Positions 9,204-17,852 are shown, counted from the stretch's first letter. The stretch: 64,000 nucleotides of DNA from Streptomyces roseirectus (GCF_014489635.1 NZ_CP060828.1:6408001-6472000), one strand, 5' to 3'. Made by a program: numbers and translations. Notes: generated from the letters alone by a model not told the origin.

Positions 9204-9557
9204 ATGGCAGGGGAGCCGCAGGACGGGTGTCTGTTCTGCAAAGTGGTCGCGGGGCGGATTCCGGCGACCATTGTGAGGGAGACCGAGACGACGGTGGCGT
9301 TTCGGGACATCAATCCGCAGGCGCCCACTCATGTGCTGGTGATTCCCAAGGCGCATTACGAGAATGCGGCCGCTCTCGCCGTGGGGGCGCCCGAGGTCGT
9401 CGCGGATGTTCTGCGGGAGACGCAGGCCGTCGCGGAGAGCGAGAAACTGGACAGTTACCGGACGGTGTTCAACACCGGGGCCGGCGCAGGCCAGACGGTT
9501 TTCCATGTGCACGCGCATGTCCTGGGCGGACGTGGGCTTCAGTGGCCGCCGGGGTGA
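9204..9557 (+). CDS. HIT-family nucleotide hydrolase/transferase
   Basis: A 117-residue histidine-triad protein with HVHAHVL at 101-107 and the conserved GAGAGQTVFH lead-in; HIT proteins of the HINT branch hydrolyse AMP-linked substrates such as AMP-lysine. A CLFC pair at residues 9-12 matches the usual N-terminal zinc pair of this branch. ATG at 9204 follows GAGGAGGCAC with good spacing. It is 7 bp upstream of the RNase Z gene, so they are likely cotranscribed. The 69 bp upstream contains a direct repeat cgtacgact at 9163 and 9181 of unknown meaning. Confidence 0.93.
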   Translation: MAGEPQDGCLFCKVVAGRIPATIVRETETTVAFRDINPQAPTHVLVIPKAHYENAAALAVGAPEVVADVLRETQAVAESEKLDSYRTVFNTGAGAGQTVFHVHAHVLGGRGLQWPPG

Positions 9558-9564
9558 ATGAGTA

Positions 9565-10476
9565 GTGTCCGCACGCGAGTTGGTGGTACTGGGGACGGCG
9601 AGTCAGGTCCCGACCCGGCACCGTAATCACAATGGTTATTTCCTGCGGTGGGATGCGGACGGGATTCTTTTCGATCCCGGCGAGGGCACGCAGCGGCAGA
9701 TGGTCCGTGCCGGAGTGGCCGCGCACGACCTGAACAGAATCTGCGTGACCCATTTCCACGGCGACCATTCCCTGGGGCTCGCGGGAATGATCCAGCGGAT
9801 CAATCTGGACCAGGTCCCGCATCCGGTCGTCGCCCATTACCCGCGTTCCGGTCAGCGTTTCTTCGACCGCCTCCGCTATGCGACGGCGTACCGGGAAACG
9901 GTCGGCATCACGGAGGCCCCGCTCGCCGGCGCGGGCCTCCTCACCCTCGCCGAGACCCCGTCGTACACCCTGGAGGCCCACAAGCTCTCGCACCCCGTCG
10001 AGTCGTACGGGTACCGCCTGGTCGAGCCGGACGGCCGCCGCATCCTCCCGGCCCGCTTGGCGGAGCACGGCATCAAGGGGCCGGACGTGGGCCGCCTGCA
10101 ACGCGAGGGCCGCCTCGGGGACGTCACCCTGGACGACGTGAGCGAGCTGCGGCGGGGGCAGCGGTTCGCGTTCGTGATGGACACGAGGCTCTGTGACGGC
10201 GTCCACGTCCTCGCGCAGGACTGCGACATGCTGGTGATCGAGTCGACGTTCCTGGACGAGGACGCCCAACTCGCGGCGGATCACGGGCACTTGACGGCGG
10301 GGCAGGCGGCGGCGGTCGCTCGGGACGCCGGGGTGCGGCATCTCGTCCTCACTCACTTCAGTCAGCGTTATACGGACGCGGAGGAGTTCGAGCGGCAGGC
10401 GCGGGCGGCCGGGTTCGAGGGGGAGTTGAGCGTGGCGAGGGATCTGCTGAGGGTGCCGGTTCCGAAGCGCCGGTAG
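9565..10476 (+). CDS. rnz: Ribonuclease Z (tRNA 3' endonuclease)
   Basis: RNase Z removes the 3' trailer of tRNA precursors. The metallo-beta-lactamase motif THFHGDH is at residues 62-68, the N-terminal [17 protein letters not shown] and [10 protein letters not shown] are typical of bacterial RNase Z, and further metal ligands follow ([38 protein letters not shown]). Length 303 matches the short (dimeric) form. The start is GTG at 9565; an in-frame stop lies just upstream, so this is the first possible start. The exosite arm is represented by the [14 protein letters not shown] segment. Confidence 0.92.
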   Translation: MSARELVVLGTASQVPTRHRNHNGYFLRWDADGILFDPGEGTQRQMVRAGVAAHDLNRICVTHFHGDHSLGLAGMIQRINLDQVPHPVVAHYPRSGQRFFDRLRYATAYRETVGITEAPLAGAGLLTLAETPSYTLEAHKLSHPVESYGYRLVEPDGRRILPARLAEHGIKGPDVGRLQREGRLGDVTLDDVSELRRGQRFAFVMDTRLCDGVHVLAQDCDMLVIESTFLDEDAQLAADHGHLTAGQAAAVARDAGVRHLVLTHFSQRYTDAEEFERQARAAGFEGELSVARDLLRVPVPKRR

Positions 10477-10548
10477 CGGTCGGTGCTGTTACTGGAGGGG
10501 CGGGCGGCGGTTTTCGAAACGGCGCCGAGCCGGGCTTACGATGCTTCG

Positions 10549-11538
10549 ATGCCCCTCCCCAAAGCAGAACTGCACCTGCACATCGAAGGCACACTGGAGC
10601 CGGAGCTTGCGTTCGCGTTGGCCGAGCGCAACGGCGTGAACCTGCCGTACGCGGACACCGAGGCCCTGCGCCGGGCGTACGACTTCGCGGACCTCCAGTC
10701 GTTCCTGGACCTGTACTACGCGCTGATGGCGGTGCTGCGCACGGAGGAGGACTTCGCGGACCTCGCGGACGCGTACCTCGCACGGGCCGCGGCCCAGGGC
10801 GTCCGGCACGCGGAGATCTTCTTCGACCCGCAGGCGCACCTCGCGCGCGGCGTGGAGATGGGCACGGTCGTCGAGGGCCTGTGGCGGGCGCTCGGCGAGA
10901 GCGAGGCGAAGCACGGCGTCTCGACCCGCCTGATCATGTGCTTCCTGCGCGACGAGTCCGCCGAGTCCGCGCTGGAGACCCTGGTGGAGGCCAAGCCGTA
11001 CCTCCACCGTATTACGGGTATCGGTCTCGACTCCGCCGAGGTCGGGCATCCCCCGGTGAAGTTCCGCGAGGTCTACGAGGCCGCTGCCGCGCTGGGACTG
11101 CGCCGGGTGGCGCACGCGGGGGAGGAGGGTCCGGCCGCGTACATCACCGAGGCCCTTGACGTCCTCGGCGTCGAGCGGATCGACCACGGCCTGCGCTGCG
11201 TGGAGGACCCGGCGCTGGTGGCCCGGCTGGTCCGCGACCGGATCCCGCTGACCCTGTGCCCGCTGTCCAACGTCCGCCTGCGCGCCGTCGACACCCTCGC
11301 CGACCACCCGCTGCCCGCGATGCTCGACGCCGGGCTCCTGTGCACGGTCAACTCCGACGACCCCGCGTACTTCGGGGGTTACGCGGGCGACAACTTCGAC
11401 GCGGTGCACGCACAACTCGGCCTGAAGCAGGAGCAGTTGCGCGAGCTGGCCCGCAACTCCTTCGTCGCGTCGTTCCTGGACGACGACGAGGAGCGGCGGG
11501 CGAGGTATCTCGCGGAGGTCGAGGCGTACGTGTTCTGA
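10549..11538 (+). CDS. add: Adenine/adenosine deaminase family protein
   Basis: Amidohydrolase of the adenosine deaminase superfamily: zinc ligands HLHIEG at residues 9-14, catalytic VAHAGEEGP, IDHGLRC, and NSDDPAYFGGY near the C-terminus. The EVGHPPVKF segment and the short length (329) are closer, as I recall, to the bacterial adenine deaminases than to true adenosine deaminases of about 340-350 residues, so the substrate could be adenine. I placed the start at ATG 10549 (MPLPKAELHLH), since family members begin a few residues before the first zinc motif; 22 further in-frame codons upstream lack similarity. It converges on the heme-binding lipoprotein gene with 37 bp between. Confidence 0.88.
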   Translation: MPLPKAELHLHIEGTLEPELAFALAERNGVNLPYADTEALRRAYDFADLQSFLDLYYALMAVLRTEEDFADLADAYLARAAAQGVRHAEIFFDPQAHLARGVEMGTVVEGLWRALGESEAKHGVSTRLIMCFLRDESAESALETLVEAKPYLHRITGIGLDSAEVGHPPVKFREVYEAAAALGLRRVAHAGEEGPAAYITEALDVLGVERIDHGLRCVEDPALVARLVRDRIPLTLCPLSNVRLRAVDTLADHPLPAMLDAGLLCTVNSDDPAYFGGYAGDNFDAVHAQLGLKQEQLRELARNSFVASFLDDDEERRARYLAEVEAYVF

Positions 11539-11575
11539 GGCCGGGTTCTGGGCCCAGGTTTTGAGGTCGGCGGCC

Positions 11576-12589
11576 TCAGGTCCGGTGGATCCGGTCCACC
11601 AGGATGTCGATGACGAGCGGTGTGCGCGGGCCGAAGCTCAGCAGGACGCCGTCCTCCATGTCGACGACCCGCTTGTTCATGCCGGCCGGGGTCTGGGCGA
11701 TGCCGGGCACCTGGAGGAGGCCGTCCAGACCGCCGACCGAGTCGAGCCCCTTCGTCATCATGAGGATGACGTCGGGGCTCGCCTGGGCCAGCGCCTCGGT
11801 GGTGATCGGCGTGAACGGACGCCCGAACCCGGCCGCCACGCCCGCGTCCTGAGCCCCGGCCGCCTCCAGCAGCGAGTCCGCGCCGGACCCCTTGCCGCCG
11901 ATCAGGTAGACGGCCGCGCTGCCCCGCATGTAGAGGAACGCGACCTTCGGCCTGCTCCCCTCGGGCACCCCGGCCCGCGCCTGCGAAATCTCCTTGGCCA
12001 TCCGCGAGTTGAGCGCCTTTCCGGCCTCCGGCACACCAAGTGCCGCCGCGATCCGGGTCGTTCGCGTGGTCACGTCGGCCAGCTTCGTCGCCGGATCGAG
12101 GACGACGACGGGGACCCCCGCCTCCCGGATCTGGTCGATCGCCTCCTTGGGCCCGGTGTCGGTGTCGGCGAGCACGACCGTCGGCCGCAGCGACAGCACG
12201 CTCTCCGCGCTCACGTCGTGCGCCTTGGTGACCTGCGGAAGCTTCTTCGCCTCCGCGAACGTCGCCGTGATGTCCCGCCCGACGACGTTCTTCCCGAGCC
12301 CGAGCGTGAACACGATCTCCGCGACGCCGCCGTTGAGCGGCAGGATCCGCGAGGCGTCCGTGACCGTCACCCTCCGGCCGTCGGAGGAGTCGACCGTGAC
12401 CGGCAACTCCGGTGCGGGGGTGGGCCCTTCGAGCGGTACGACGGTGTTCGCCGCGAGCCGGTCGAGGGCGGCGGCGGCCCGCGCGCTCGCGGACTTCGGC
12501 GCCGGATCCGCGCTCGTCCCGCCGCCCGTGCCGCAGGCGGCGGTCAGCAGCGCGAGGCCCGCTCCCAGGGCGGCCAGTCGTCTCCGCAT
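11576..12589 (-). CDS. Heme-type ABC transporter substrate-binding lipoprotein
   Basis: A 337-residue class III (cluster A-8 style) binding protein. It has a signal peptide with lipobox LTAAC (Cys19), the RILPLNGGVAEIVFTLGLG entry typical of hemin/cobalamin/siderophore binders, VVGRDITATF, and a long backbone helix between two lobes. HmuT proteins share this form, and the divergent HtaA-domain gene supports heme as ligand; I infer this rather than prove it. No permease or ATPase gene accompanies it, which is unusual since hmuTUV is normally an operon. The iron box at 12634-12652 lies in the divergent promoter region 45 bp upstream, so repression by DmdR1 is likely. Confidence 0.85.
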   Translation of the reverse strand: MRRRLAALGAGLALLTAACGTGGGTSADPAPKSASARAAAALDRLAANTVVPLEGPTPAPELPVTVDSSDGRRVTVTDASRILPLNGGVAEIVFTLGLGKNVVGRDITATFAEAKKLPQVTKAHDVSAESVLSLRPTVVLADTDTGPKEAIDQIREAGVPVVVLDPATKLADVTTRTTRIAAALGVPEAGKALNSRMAKEISQARAGVPEGSRPKVAFLYMRGSAAVYLIGGKGSGADSLLEAAGAQDAGVAAGFGRPFTPITTEALAQASPDVILMMTKGLDSVGGLDGLLQVPGIAQTPAGMNKRVVDMEDGVLLSFGPRTPLVIDILVDRIHRT

Positions 12590-12633
12590 GGTCTTTCCTC
12601 TCCGCGATGCTTGGCAGTTCCTTGACAGTTAGT

Positions 12634-12652
12634 TTAGGTTAGGCTTTCCTTA
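12634..12652. promoter_or_regulatory. Iron box (DmdR/DtxR operator), divergent promoter
   Basis: TTAGGTTAGGCTTTCCTTA matches the streptomycete iron-box consensus (TTAGGTTAGGCTCACCTAA) at most positions. It lies between the divergent heme-binding lipoprotein and the first neocarzinostatin-like gene, and could repress both under iron sufficiency. Confidence 0.85.
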
Positions 12653-12675
12653 GTTTCGCCTGGTGGGAGTGTGCC

Positions 12676-13443
12676 ATGACATCGGCAAGTGGCGTGCGCG
12701 GCCACGGAGTTGTGTGTTCCCTCGCGGCCGTCGCCCTGCTCGCGACCGCCCCGACCGCCTCCGCCGTGAGCGGCACGGCCTCGGGTCCCGAGGGGCAGAA
12801 ACTCACCGTGTCCAAGACGTCCGGCCTGGCCGCGGCGGGCGAGACCGTCACCGTCAGCGGCACCGGCTACAACACGGAGAAGGGCGTCTACGTCGCCTTC
12901 TGCGTCGACAACGGGCCCGGCAAGACCCCCACGCCCTGCGTCGGCGGCGTCGACATGTCCGGCGAGTCCGGCGCCTCCGTCTGGGTCTCCTCCAACCCGC
13001 CGTCCTACGGGCAGGGGCTCGCCAAACCCTATGGCGGCAGCGGGCGTCAGGGCACCTTCAGTGTCCAGCTCAAGGTGCGCGCGAAGGATGCGAACACCGA
13101 CTGCGCGGCGGCCGGGGTGAGTTGTGCCGTCATCACGCGCAACGACCATACGCGGGGCGGGGATCAGAGTCAGACGGTTCGTGTTCCGGTGACGTTCGGG
13201 GGTGCCGACTCCGGTGCCACGGGCGGGAGTTCGAGCGCGCCGAGCGTTGCCCCATCGGCCTCGGTGCCGGGCTCGACCAGCGCGTCCTCCGGGGCCTCCG
13301 GTTCTGTGACCTCCGCGTCGTCCGGCTCCATGGCCAGTACCGGCTCCGGGCTCGCGCTGCCCCTGGGGCTCGTCTCCGCCGGGCTGTTGGCGGCCGGGGG
13401 TGGGGCGTGGGTCTGGGCGCGGCGCCGTAGGGCCGCCTCCTGA
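12676..13443 (+). CDS. Cell-wall-anchored neocarzinostatin-like domain protein
   Basis: Secreted 255-residue protein: signal peptide ending near ASA (28-30), one domain at about 38-160, a Ser/Gly/Ala-rich linker, MASTG at 219-223, a hydrophobic helix and an RRRR tail. The last part is a variant class E sortase signal (consensus LAxTG). The domain has four Cys (AFCVDN, TPCVGG, NTDC, SCAV) and the GxGYNTEKGVYV opening; it resembles the Ig-like fold of neocarzinostatin apoprotein, though no chromophore role is implied. It starts at ATG 12676 after GGGAG, 24 bp beyond an iron box. Clustered with HtaA and heme-binding genes, a role in heme capture at the wall is plausible. Confidence 0.8.
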   Translation: MTSASGVRGHGVVCSLAAVALLATAPTASAVSGTASGPEGQKLTVSKTSGLAAAGETVTVSGTGYNTEKGVYVAFCVDNGPGKTPTPCVGGVDMSGESGASVWVSSNPPSYGQGLAKPYGGSGRQGTFSVQLKVRAKDANTDCAAAGVSCAVITRNDHTRGGDQSQTVRVPVTFGGADSGATGGSSSAPSVAPSASVPGSTSASSGASGSVTSASSGSMASTGSGLALPLGLVSAGLLAAGGGAWVWARRRRAAS

Positions 13444-13495
13444 CGGTGCGTCATTTCACTGATCCAGAACTCGATATCCCCGAGGGGAACGGAAC

Positions 13496-14395
13496 ATGGC
13501 GAAGAGAACGGCCGTCGTCTCCCTGGCGACCGGCGCCCTGCTCGTGCTCGGCAGTCCCGGCGCGCTGGCCGGTGAAGTCGTCGAAGGGCGGGCCGGGTGG
13601 TCCGTGGGCGGTAGTGAACTCGCCGCTCAGGGCGTCACGTTCGGTGCGGCGAAACCCGCCGTGGGTGCCGGTGAGGTCTCCTTTCCGGCGGTCGGCGGGG
13701 ACGTCGACGTCGAACGGGCCTCGGGAGAGGTCCAGTTGGGCGGTGCCGTCCGGCTCGGCGGGGTCGAGGGGCAACAGGCCCTGGTTCTGGCCGGGTTGAC
13801 GCTCAGGCTCGCGGGCGGTGAAGGCGCCCTCCATGTCCGTACGGCGGTGGACGGGCGTGCCCGCGCGGTGACGCTGGCCGGTGTGGCGGCGTCCGGGGGT
13901 GGGCCGGTCGTCCGGGGGAGTGCCGTGACGTGGAGCGGGTTGCGGGCCGAACTCTCCGAGGAGGGCGCCGAGTTGCTGTCCTCCTGGAGCGGGCGGGAGT
14001 TCGCGGCCGGAGACGGGCTCGGGGTGTTCGACGTGACGGTCGGCGCCGGGGTTGCCGAAGAGCCCGTCGGGGCACCGGCCGCGAGCCCCACGCCGGAGGT
14101 GGAGAAGGCGTCCCCTGTGCCGGCCGCCGTTTCCCTCGTCCACCCCACCCTGATTGCGGGTGGTCAACAGCGGCTCACCGGCGAGGGGTTCACGCCCGGT
14201 GAGGTTCTGCTCGTCGCGATCGACGGGGATACGCGGTATCAGGCGGTGGCCGACGGGGGCGGACGGTTCGCTCAGGACTTCCCGGTGTATGACACCGCGA
14301 CGCGGGGCGCGCACATGGTCGAGGTGACGGCGGTGACCGGTGAACGGGCCGTGCTGGGCGCCGAGTTCGAGGTGACTCGCTTTACCTCCCATTGA
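13496..14395 (+). CDS. Secreted HtaA-domain protein
   Basis: The 299-residue product has a signal peptide (to ALAGE, about residue 26) and then an HtaA domain (about 28-185) recognised by GRAGWSVGGS, the V.F.GVEGQ... core and repeated beta strands (LTLRLAGGEGALHV, GSAVTWSGLRAEL). HtaA domains of Corynebacterium bind hemin or take it from hemoglobin; I infer a similar role. The C-terminal 85 residues form a separate Ig-like module (GGQQRLTGEGFTPGEVLLVAIDG). There is no LAxTG signal or transmembrane tail, so it should be released or non-covalently held. It follows the anchored protein by 52 bp and probably shares its iron-regulated transcript. Confidence 0.82.
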   Translation: MAKRTAVVSLATGALLVLGSPGALAGEVVEGRAGWSVGGSELAAQGVTFGAAKPAVGAGEVSFPAVGGDVDVERASGEVQLGGAVRLGGVEGQQALVLAGLTLRLAGGEGALHVRTAVDGRARAVTLAGVAASGGGPVVRGSAVTWSGLRAELSEEGAELLSSWSGREFAAGDGLGVFDVTVGAGVAEEPVGAPAASPTPEVEKASPVPAAVSLVHPTLIAGGQQRLTGEGFTPGEVLLVAIDGDTRYQAVADGGGRFAQDFPVYDTATRGAHMVEVTAVTGERAVLGAEFEVTRFTSH

Positions 14396-14415
14396 CAAAC
14401 AACGGAAGATCGTAA

Positions 14416-14434
14416 TTAGGTTAGCCTTACCTAA
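14416..14434. promoter_or_regulatory. Iron box (second)
   Basis: TTAGGTTAGCCTTACCTAA: a near-perfect 19-bp palindrome (8 of 9 arm positions complementary around a central C) that fits the DmdR/DtxR consensus closely. It precedes the secreted neocarzinostatin-like gene by 41 bp, so this gene has its own iron-controlled promoter. Confidence 0.9.
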
Positions 14435-14475
14435 GTTTGAGTCATTCAGGCTCGGACCGATCAGAAGGGTCTCCC

Positions 14476-15012
14476 ATGAGAGTCGCCTCCGCCCGCACCG
14501 TCGCCCGCGCTGGTCTCGCCGTCGCCGCCGCGTCCGCGCTCACCCTGGGCCTGGCCACCTCCGCCTCCGCCGCGACCGCCACCCGCACGGTCACCGACGG
14601 CGGTACCACCTACAACCTCTCCCTCACCTCGCCCGGCACCGCGACCGCCGCCGGCCAGGTCGTCACCGTCAGCGGCTCCGGCTACAACACGGGCCAGGGC
14701 ATCTACGTCGGCCTGTGCGTTGTCGACGGCGCGGCCGGTGCCAACAAGCCGACCCCCTGCCTCGGCGGCCAGGACGAGTCCGGCTCCACCGGCGCCTCCC
14801 ACTGGGTCAACAACACCTTCGGCGGCCTCTTCGCCAACAGCTCCAAGTTCGGCAGCGGCGGCACCTTCAGCGTCAGCATCTTCGTCAAGGCCACGCTGGA
14901 CGACGGCAGCGTCTGCGGCCAGGACGTCGAGTGCGCGGTCGTGACCCGCGCCGACCACTTCGACTCGAACGACCGCAACTACGACGTCCATGTGCCGATC
15001 AGCTTCCAGTAG
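14476..15012 (+). CDS. Secreted single-domain neocarzinostatin-like protein
   Basis: A 178-residue protein: signal peptide (AxA near SASAA, about residue 33) plus one neocarzinostatin-like domain and nothing else. Shared landmarks are VSGSGYNTGQGIYVGLC, KPTPCLGGQDESG, the GGTFSVSIFVKA strand, the Cys pair GQDVEC and the VTRADHF segment. Without any anchor it is predicted to be released from the cell, perhaps as a hemophore-like or scaffold partner of the anchored relatives; that is inference. Start is ATG 14476 after AGAAGGG; the frame is open to 14437 but those codons lie in the promoter. A strong hairpin follows the stop. Confidence 0.82.
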   Translation: MRVASARTVARAGLAVAAASALTLGLATSASAATATRTVTDGGTTYNLSLTSPGTATAAGQVVTVSGSGYNTGQGIYVGLCVVDGAAGANKPTPCLGGQDESGSTGASHWVNNTFGGLFANSSKFGSGGTFSVSIFVKATLDDGSVCGQDVECAVVTRADHFDSNDRNYDVHVPISFQ

Positions 15013-15021
15013 TACGGGTCT

Positions 15022-15053
15022 CCTAGGGGCGCCTGCTGCGGGGTGCCCCTAGG
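15022..15053. terminator. Hairpin terminator after the secreted protein gene
   Basis: CCTAGGGGC (15022-15030) pairs perfectly with GCCCCTAGG (15045-15053). Outer arms GTAGTAC (15009-15015) and GTACTAC (15053-15059) extend the symmetry across the stop codon. There is no T-run. The right outer arm is also the first copy of the GGTACTACG repeat found here. Confidence 0.7.
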
Positions 15054-15106
15054 TACTACGGGTACGGCGGGGCGGCGGGGGTTGCGGGTACTACGGGTAC
15101 TACGGC
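15052..15106 (+). repeat. GGTACTACG repeat array
   Basis: Three copies of ggtactacg(g) occur here, two of them directly in tandem at 15087-15106, in the gap between two iron-cluster genes. The same nonamer recurs inside the next gene (17580-17735) and after genes at 41.9 and 59.4 kb. Confidence 0.75.
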
Positions 15107-15206
15107 CCCACCCCGGCCTCCGCCCCGGACCCCGCACGTTCCACGGGCCGGCCGCCCCACCCGGCCGGCCCGTTCCCGCACCTTCATCACCTCATCGAGG
15201 GACCTC

Positions 15207-17852
15207 ATGACAGACGACACCCCCGCCCGGCGGCTGAGGCGGCCGGCGGCACTGCTCGGGGCGGCGGCACTCGTGGCCGCGACGGCGACCGCGGTCACGG
15301 TGGGCCCCGCCGCACAGGCCGCCGACACACCCCGCACCGCCCTCGGCAAGAGCGGCCAGCGCCTCACCGTCTCCGCCTCCGCGAACCTCGACCCGGCGGG
15401 GGAGACCCTGAGCGTCACCGGGTCCGGGTACGACGTCACCAAGGGCGTGTACGTCGCGCTCTGCAAGGACAACGGCGACAACCGCATCCCCACGCCCTGC
15501 CTCGGCGGCGCCGACCAGACCGGCGGCAGCGGCGCCTCGAAGTGGATCGTCCCCGCCGACTCGGCCGAGGCCCCGGCCGGCGTCGCCGAGAAGTGGGGCG
15601 CGGGCGGCACCTTCGACGTCCGGCTCGACCTCGAGGCCGCGGGCGGCGGCCTCGACTGCGCGCGGGTCGCCTGCTCGGTCGTCACCCGCGTCGACCACAA
15701 CGCCCCCGGCGACCGCTCCCAGGACGTCCGCATACCCGTAACCTTCAAGGGCCAGAACCCGGGCGGCGGTGACGGCGGCGGAGACGGCGTCGACGTGCCC
15801 GCCGGGACCGTCAGCTACGTCCGGGCGGCCGAGTTCACCACGGCGGGTCGTCCTCTGGATGTACTGGTCCACCCCGACTCCGGGAAGCTGTACGTCGGTT
15901 CGGACAACATCCCCGACACCTCCGACGTCGCCGAACAGGGCCTCTACGCCCTCGACCCGGCGACCGGCAGGGCCCTCAGTCACATCGCTCAGGCCCCCGG
16001 CGCGGGCGGCACGCTCGCCGCGCGCGTGGTCCGGCAGATCATCGCCCCGCTGGCCGGCGACGGCGTCTCCTTCCACTTCCCCCTGCGCGGCCTCGCCACC
16101 GCCAAGGACGGCGACGCGCGCGCCCAGGGCAGCTGGCTGAACGGCTCGACCGTCACCGGCACCGGGCCCGCGACCGCCTCGACCGTCCTCGTCGCCCAGG
16201 GCGCGACGCTCTCCGAGGTCGAGACCGCGACCGGCACCGTCAGGCGGGCCATCTCCCTTGAGGGCGGCGCCCAGTTGGGCGTCGACACCGCCAACGGCGT
16301 CGCCTGGTCGGTGGGTTCGGAGGGCGGCAAGAAGGTGCTGCGGCGCGTCGACACGCGGTCGGCCGAGTTCAAGGTCACCGCGACCGCCGAACTCGGCGCC
16401 GGAGCCGTCTACTTCGTCGAGGCCGACCCCGCCACCGGGAACGTCTGGGTCACCAGTGACGACGACGTCGTCGTGTACGACCGGAACGGGGCGCGGCTCA
16501 AGACGCTCACCGCGAAGGACCGTCCGCTCGCGATGGCCTTCGACAGGGCCACGGGCCGCGCGTTCGTCCTGCGCGAGGACTACGGCACGGCGGCCGAGGG
16601 CGCCGACGGCGCCGGGTCCCTCCAGATCCTCTCCAGCACGACCTTCGAGCCCGCCGCCGCGCCGGTCGCCCTGCCGGGCAGCATCGCCGGCACGGTCCAC
16701 GCGGGCGTCGCCGTCGCCCCCGGCGCGACCTCCGTCTACCTGACCAAGTACGCGGAGAGCAAGGTCGTCAAGCTGGACCTACGGGTATCCCCTAAGGTCA
16801 CCCAGACCCCGACCGACCAGACCGTGAACGCCGGGGACACCGTCACCTTCGTCGCCGCCGCCGACGGGGTTCCGGCGCCCGCCCTGAAGTGGGAGGTCAG
16901 CCCCGACGGCGGGCAGACCTGGAGCGCGATCGCGGGGGCCACGGCCAACACGTACTCCTTCACCGCCCGCGCCGCGCAGGACGGGTACCGCTACCGGGTC
17001 GTCTTCACCAACCCGGCGGGTACGACGCGGAGTTCGGAGTTCACGCTCACGGTCAGGGAAGCCGGGGGCGGCACCGGCGGGGGTAGTACCAGCGGGGGCG
17101 GGGAGTCGCCGGGGACGACCGAGCCGTCCGGCACCAGGACCGGCACCGGGGCCGGGGGCCAGAAGCTGACCGTCACGCCGGTCAACGGCCTCGCCGTCGC
17201 CAAGCAGACGGTGAAGGTCACCGGCTCCGGGTACGACGAGGCGAAGGGCGTCTACGTCGCCCTCTGCGTCGACAACGGGGCGGGGGAGCTGCCGACGCCG
17301 TGCGTCGGGGGCGTCGACATGACCGGCGCGTCGCACTCGTCGGCGTGGATCTCCTCCAACCCGCCCGACTACGGGGAGGAGTTGGCGACTCCGTACGGGG
17401 CCGGGGGGACGTTCTCCGTCGAGCTGACCGTCGACGCGAAGGACGCGTACACCGACTGCTTCAAGGTGACGTGCGTGCTGGCGACGCGGGCGGACCACAC
17501 GCTCTCCGGGGACCGGTCGCAGGACGTGAAGGTGCCGGTGAGCTTCGTGGGGCAGGCGCCGGTGGAGACGGACCCGGCGGGTACTACGGGGGGTACGGGG
17601 GGATCGTCGAACGCCGGAGGTACTACGGGTACTACGGGGTCCACCGGGGGCGACTCAGGTACTACGGGTAGTACGGGGTCCACGGGCGGGACGGCGTCGT
17701 CCGGGTCCGGGGGGTCCGCCGGAGGTACTACGACCTCCGGGGGGAGCCTCGCCTCCACCGGGGCGACGGTCGGCACGGTCGCCGGGATCGCGGCGCTGCT
17801 GACGGGGGCGGGGGTGTACGCGATGCGGCGCGCTCGGGCGGCCACCCGTTGA
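15207..17852 (+). CDS. Large LAxTG-anchored multidomain surface protein
   Basis: An 881-residue exported protein with, in order: signal peptide; neocarzinostatin-like domain (about 50-185; VTGSGYDVTKGVYVALC); a YncE-like beta-propeller (about 205-525; LDVLVHPDSGKLYVGSDN); an Ig-like domain (PTDQTVNAGDTVTFVAAADG); a second neocarzinostatin-like domain (VTGSGYDEAKGVYVALC); a Gly/Thr/Ser-rich linker; LASTG at 848-852, a hydrophobic helix and an RRARAATR tail. LAxTG is the class E sortase signal of streptomycetes, so it should be covalently wall-bound. The linker is encoded by GGTACTACG-type repeats. It begins at ATG 15207 after GAGGGA. No iron box lies directly upstream. Probably a surface partner of the heme-associated proteins. 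Confidence 0.82.
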   Translation: MTDDTPARRLRRPAALLGAAALVAATATAVTVGPAAQAADTPRTALGKSGQRLTVSASANLDPAGETLSVTGSGYDVTKGVYVALCKDNGDNRIPTPCLGGADQTGGSGASKWIVPADSAEAPAGVAEKWGAGGTFDVRLDLEAAGGGLDCARVACSVVTRVDHNAPGDRSQDVRIPVTFKGQNPGGGDGGGDGVDVPAGTVSYVRAAEFTTAGRPLDVLVHPDSGKLYVGSDNIPDTSDVAEQGLYALDPATGRALSHIAQAPGAGGTLAARVVRQIIAPLAGDGVSFHFPLRGLATAKDGDARAQGSWLNGSTVTGTGPATASTVLVAQGATLSEVETATGTVRRAISLEGGAQLGVDTANGVAWSVGSEGGKKVLRRVDTRSAEFKVTATAELGAGAVYFVEADPATGNVWVTSDDDVVVYDRNGARLKTLTAKDRPLAMAFDRATGRAFVLREDYGTAAEGADGAGSLQILSSTTFEPAAAPVALPGSIAGTVHAGVAVAPGATSVYLTKYAESKVVKLDLRVSPKVTQTPTDQTVNAGDTVTFVAAADGVPAPALKWEVSPDGGQTWSAIAGATANTYSFTARAAQDGYRYRVVFTNPAGTTRSSEFTLTVREAGGGTGGGSTSGGGESPGTTEPSGTRTGTGAGGQKLTVTPVNGLAVAKQTVKVTGSGYDEAKGVYVALCVDNGAGELPTPCVGGVDMTGASHSSAWISSNPPDYGEELATPYGAGGTFSVELTVDAKDAYTDCFKVTCVLATRADHTLSGDRSQDVKVPVSFVGQAPVETDPAGTTGGTGGSSNAGGTTGTTGSTGGDSGTTGSTGSTGGTASSGSGGSAGGTTTSGGSLASTGATVGTVAGIAALLTGAGVYAMRRARAATR
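17580..17735 (+). repeat. In-frame GGTACTACG repeats in the linker-coding region
   Basis: ggtactacg recurs at 17580, 17619, 17628, 17658 and 17724 with degenerate copies between, encoding Gly-Thr-Thr-Gly type linker just before the LASTG signal. The same nonamer outside genes argues that the DNA element, not only the peptide, is being multiplied. Confidence 0.75.

Noticed and set aside
5886..9518. A 1210-codon minus-strand frame antisense to the tricorn-type peptidase
   Set aside because: Reverse-strand shadow of a GC-rich gene; composition is Arg/Gly/Asp-Val-rich with no fold, whereas the plus strand carries a complete peptidase.
12676..15012. Enediyne antibiotic biosynthesis, suggested by the neocarzinostatin-like domains
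   Set aside because: No polyketide synthase or tailoring genes are near; the iron boxes, HtaA domain and sortase signals point to surface iron/heme function.
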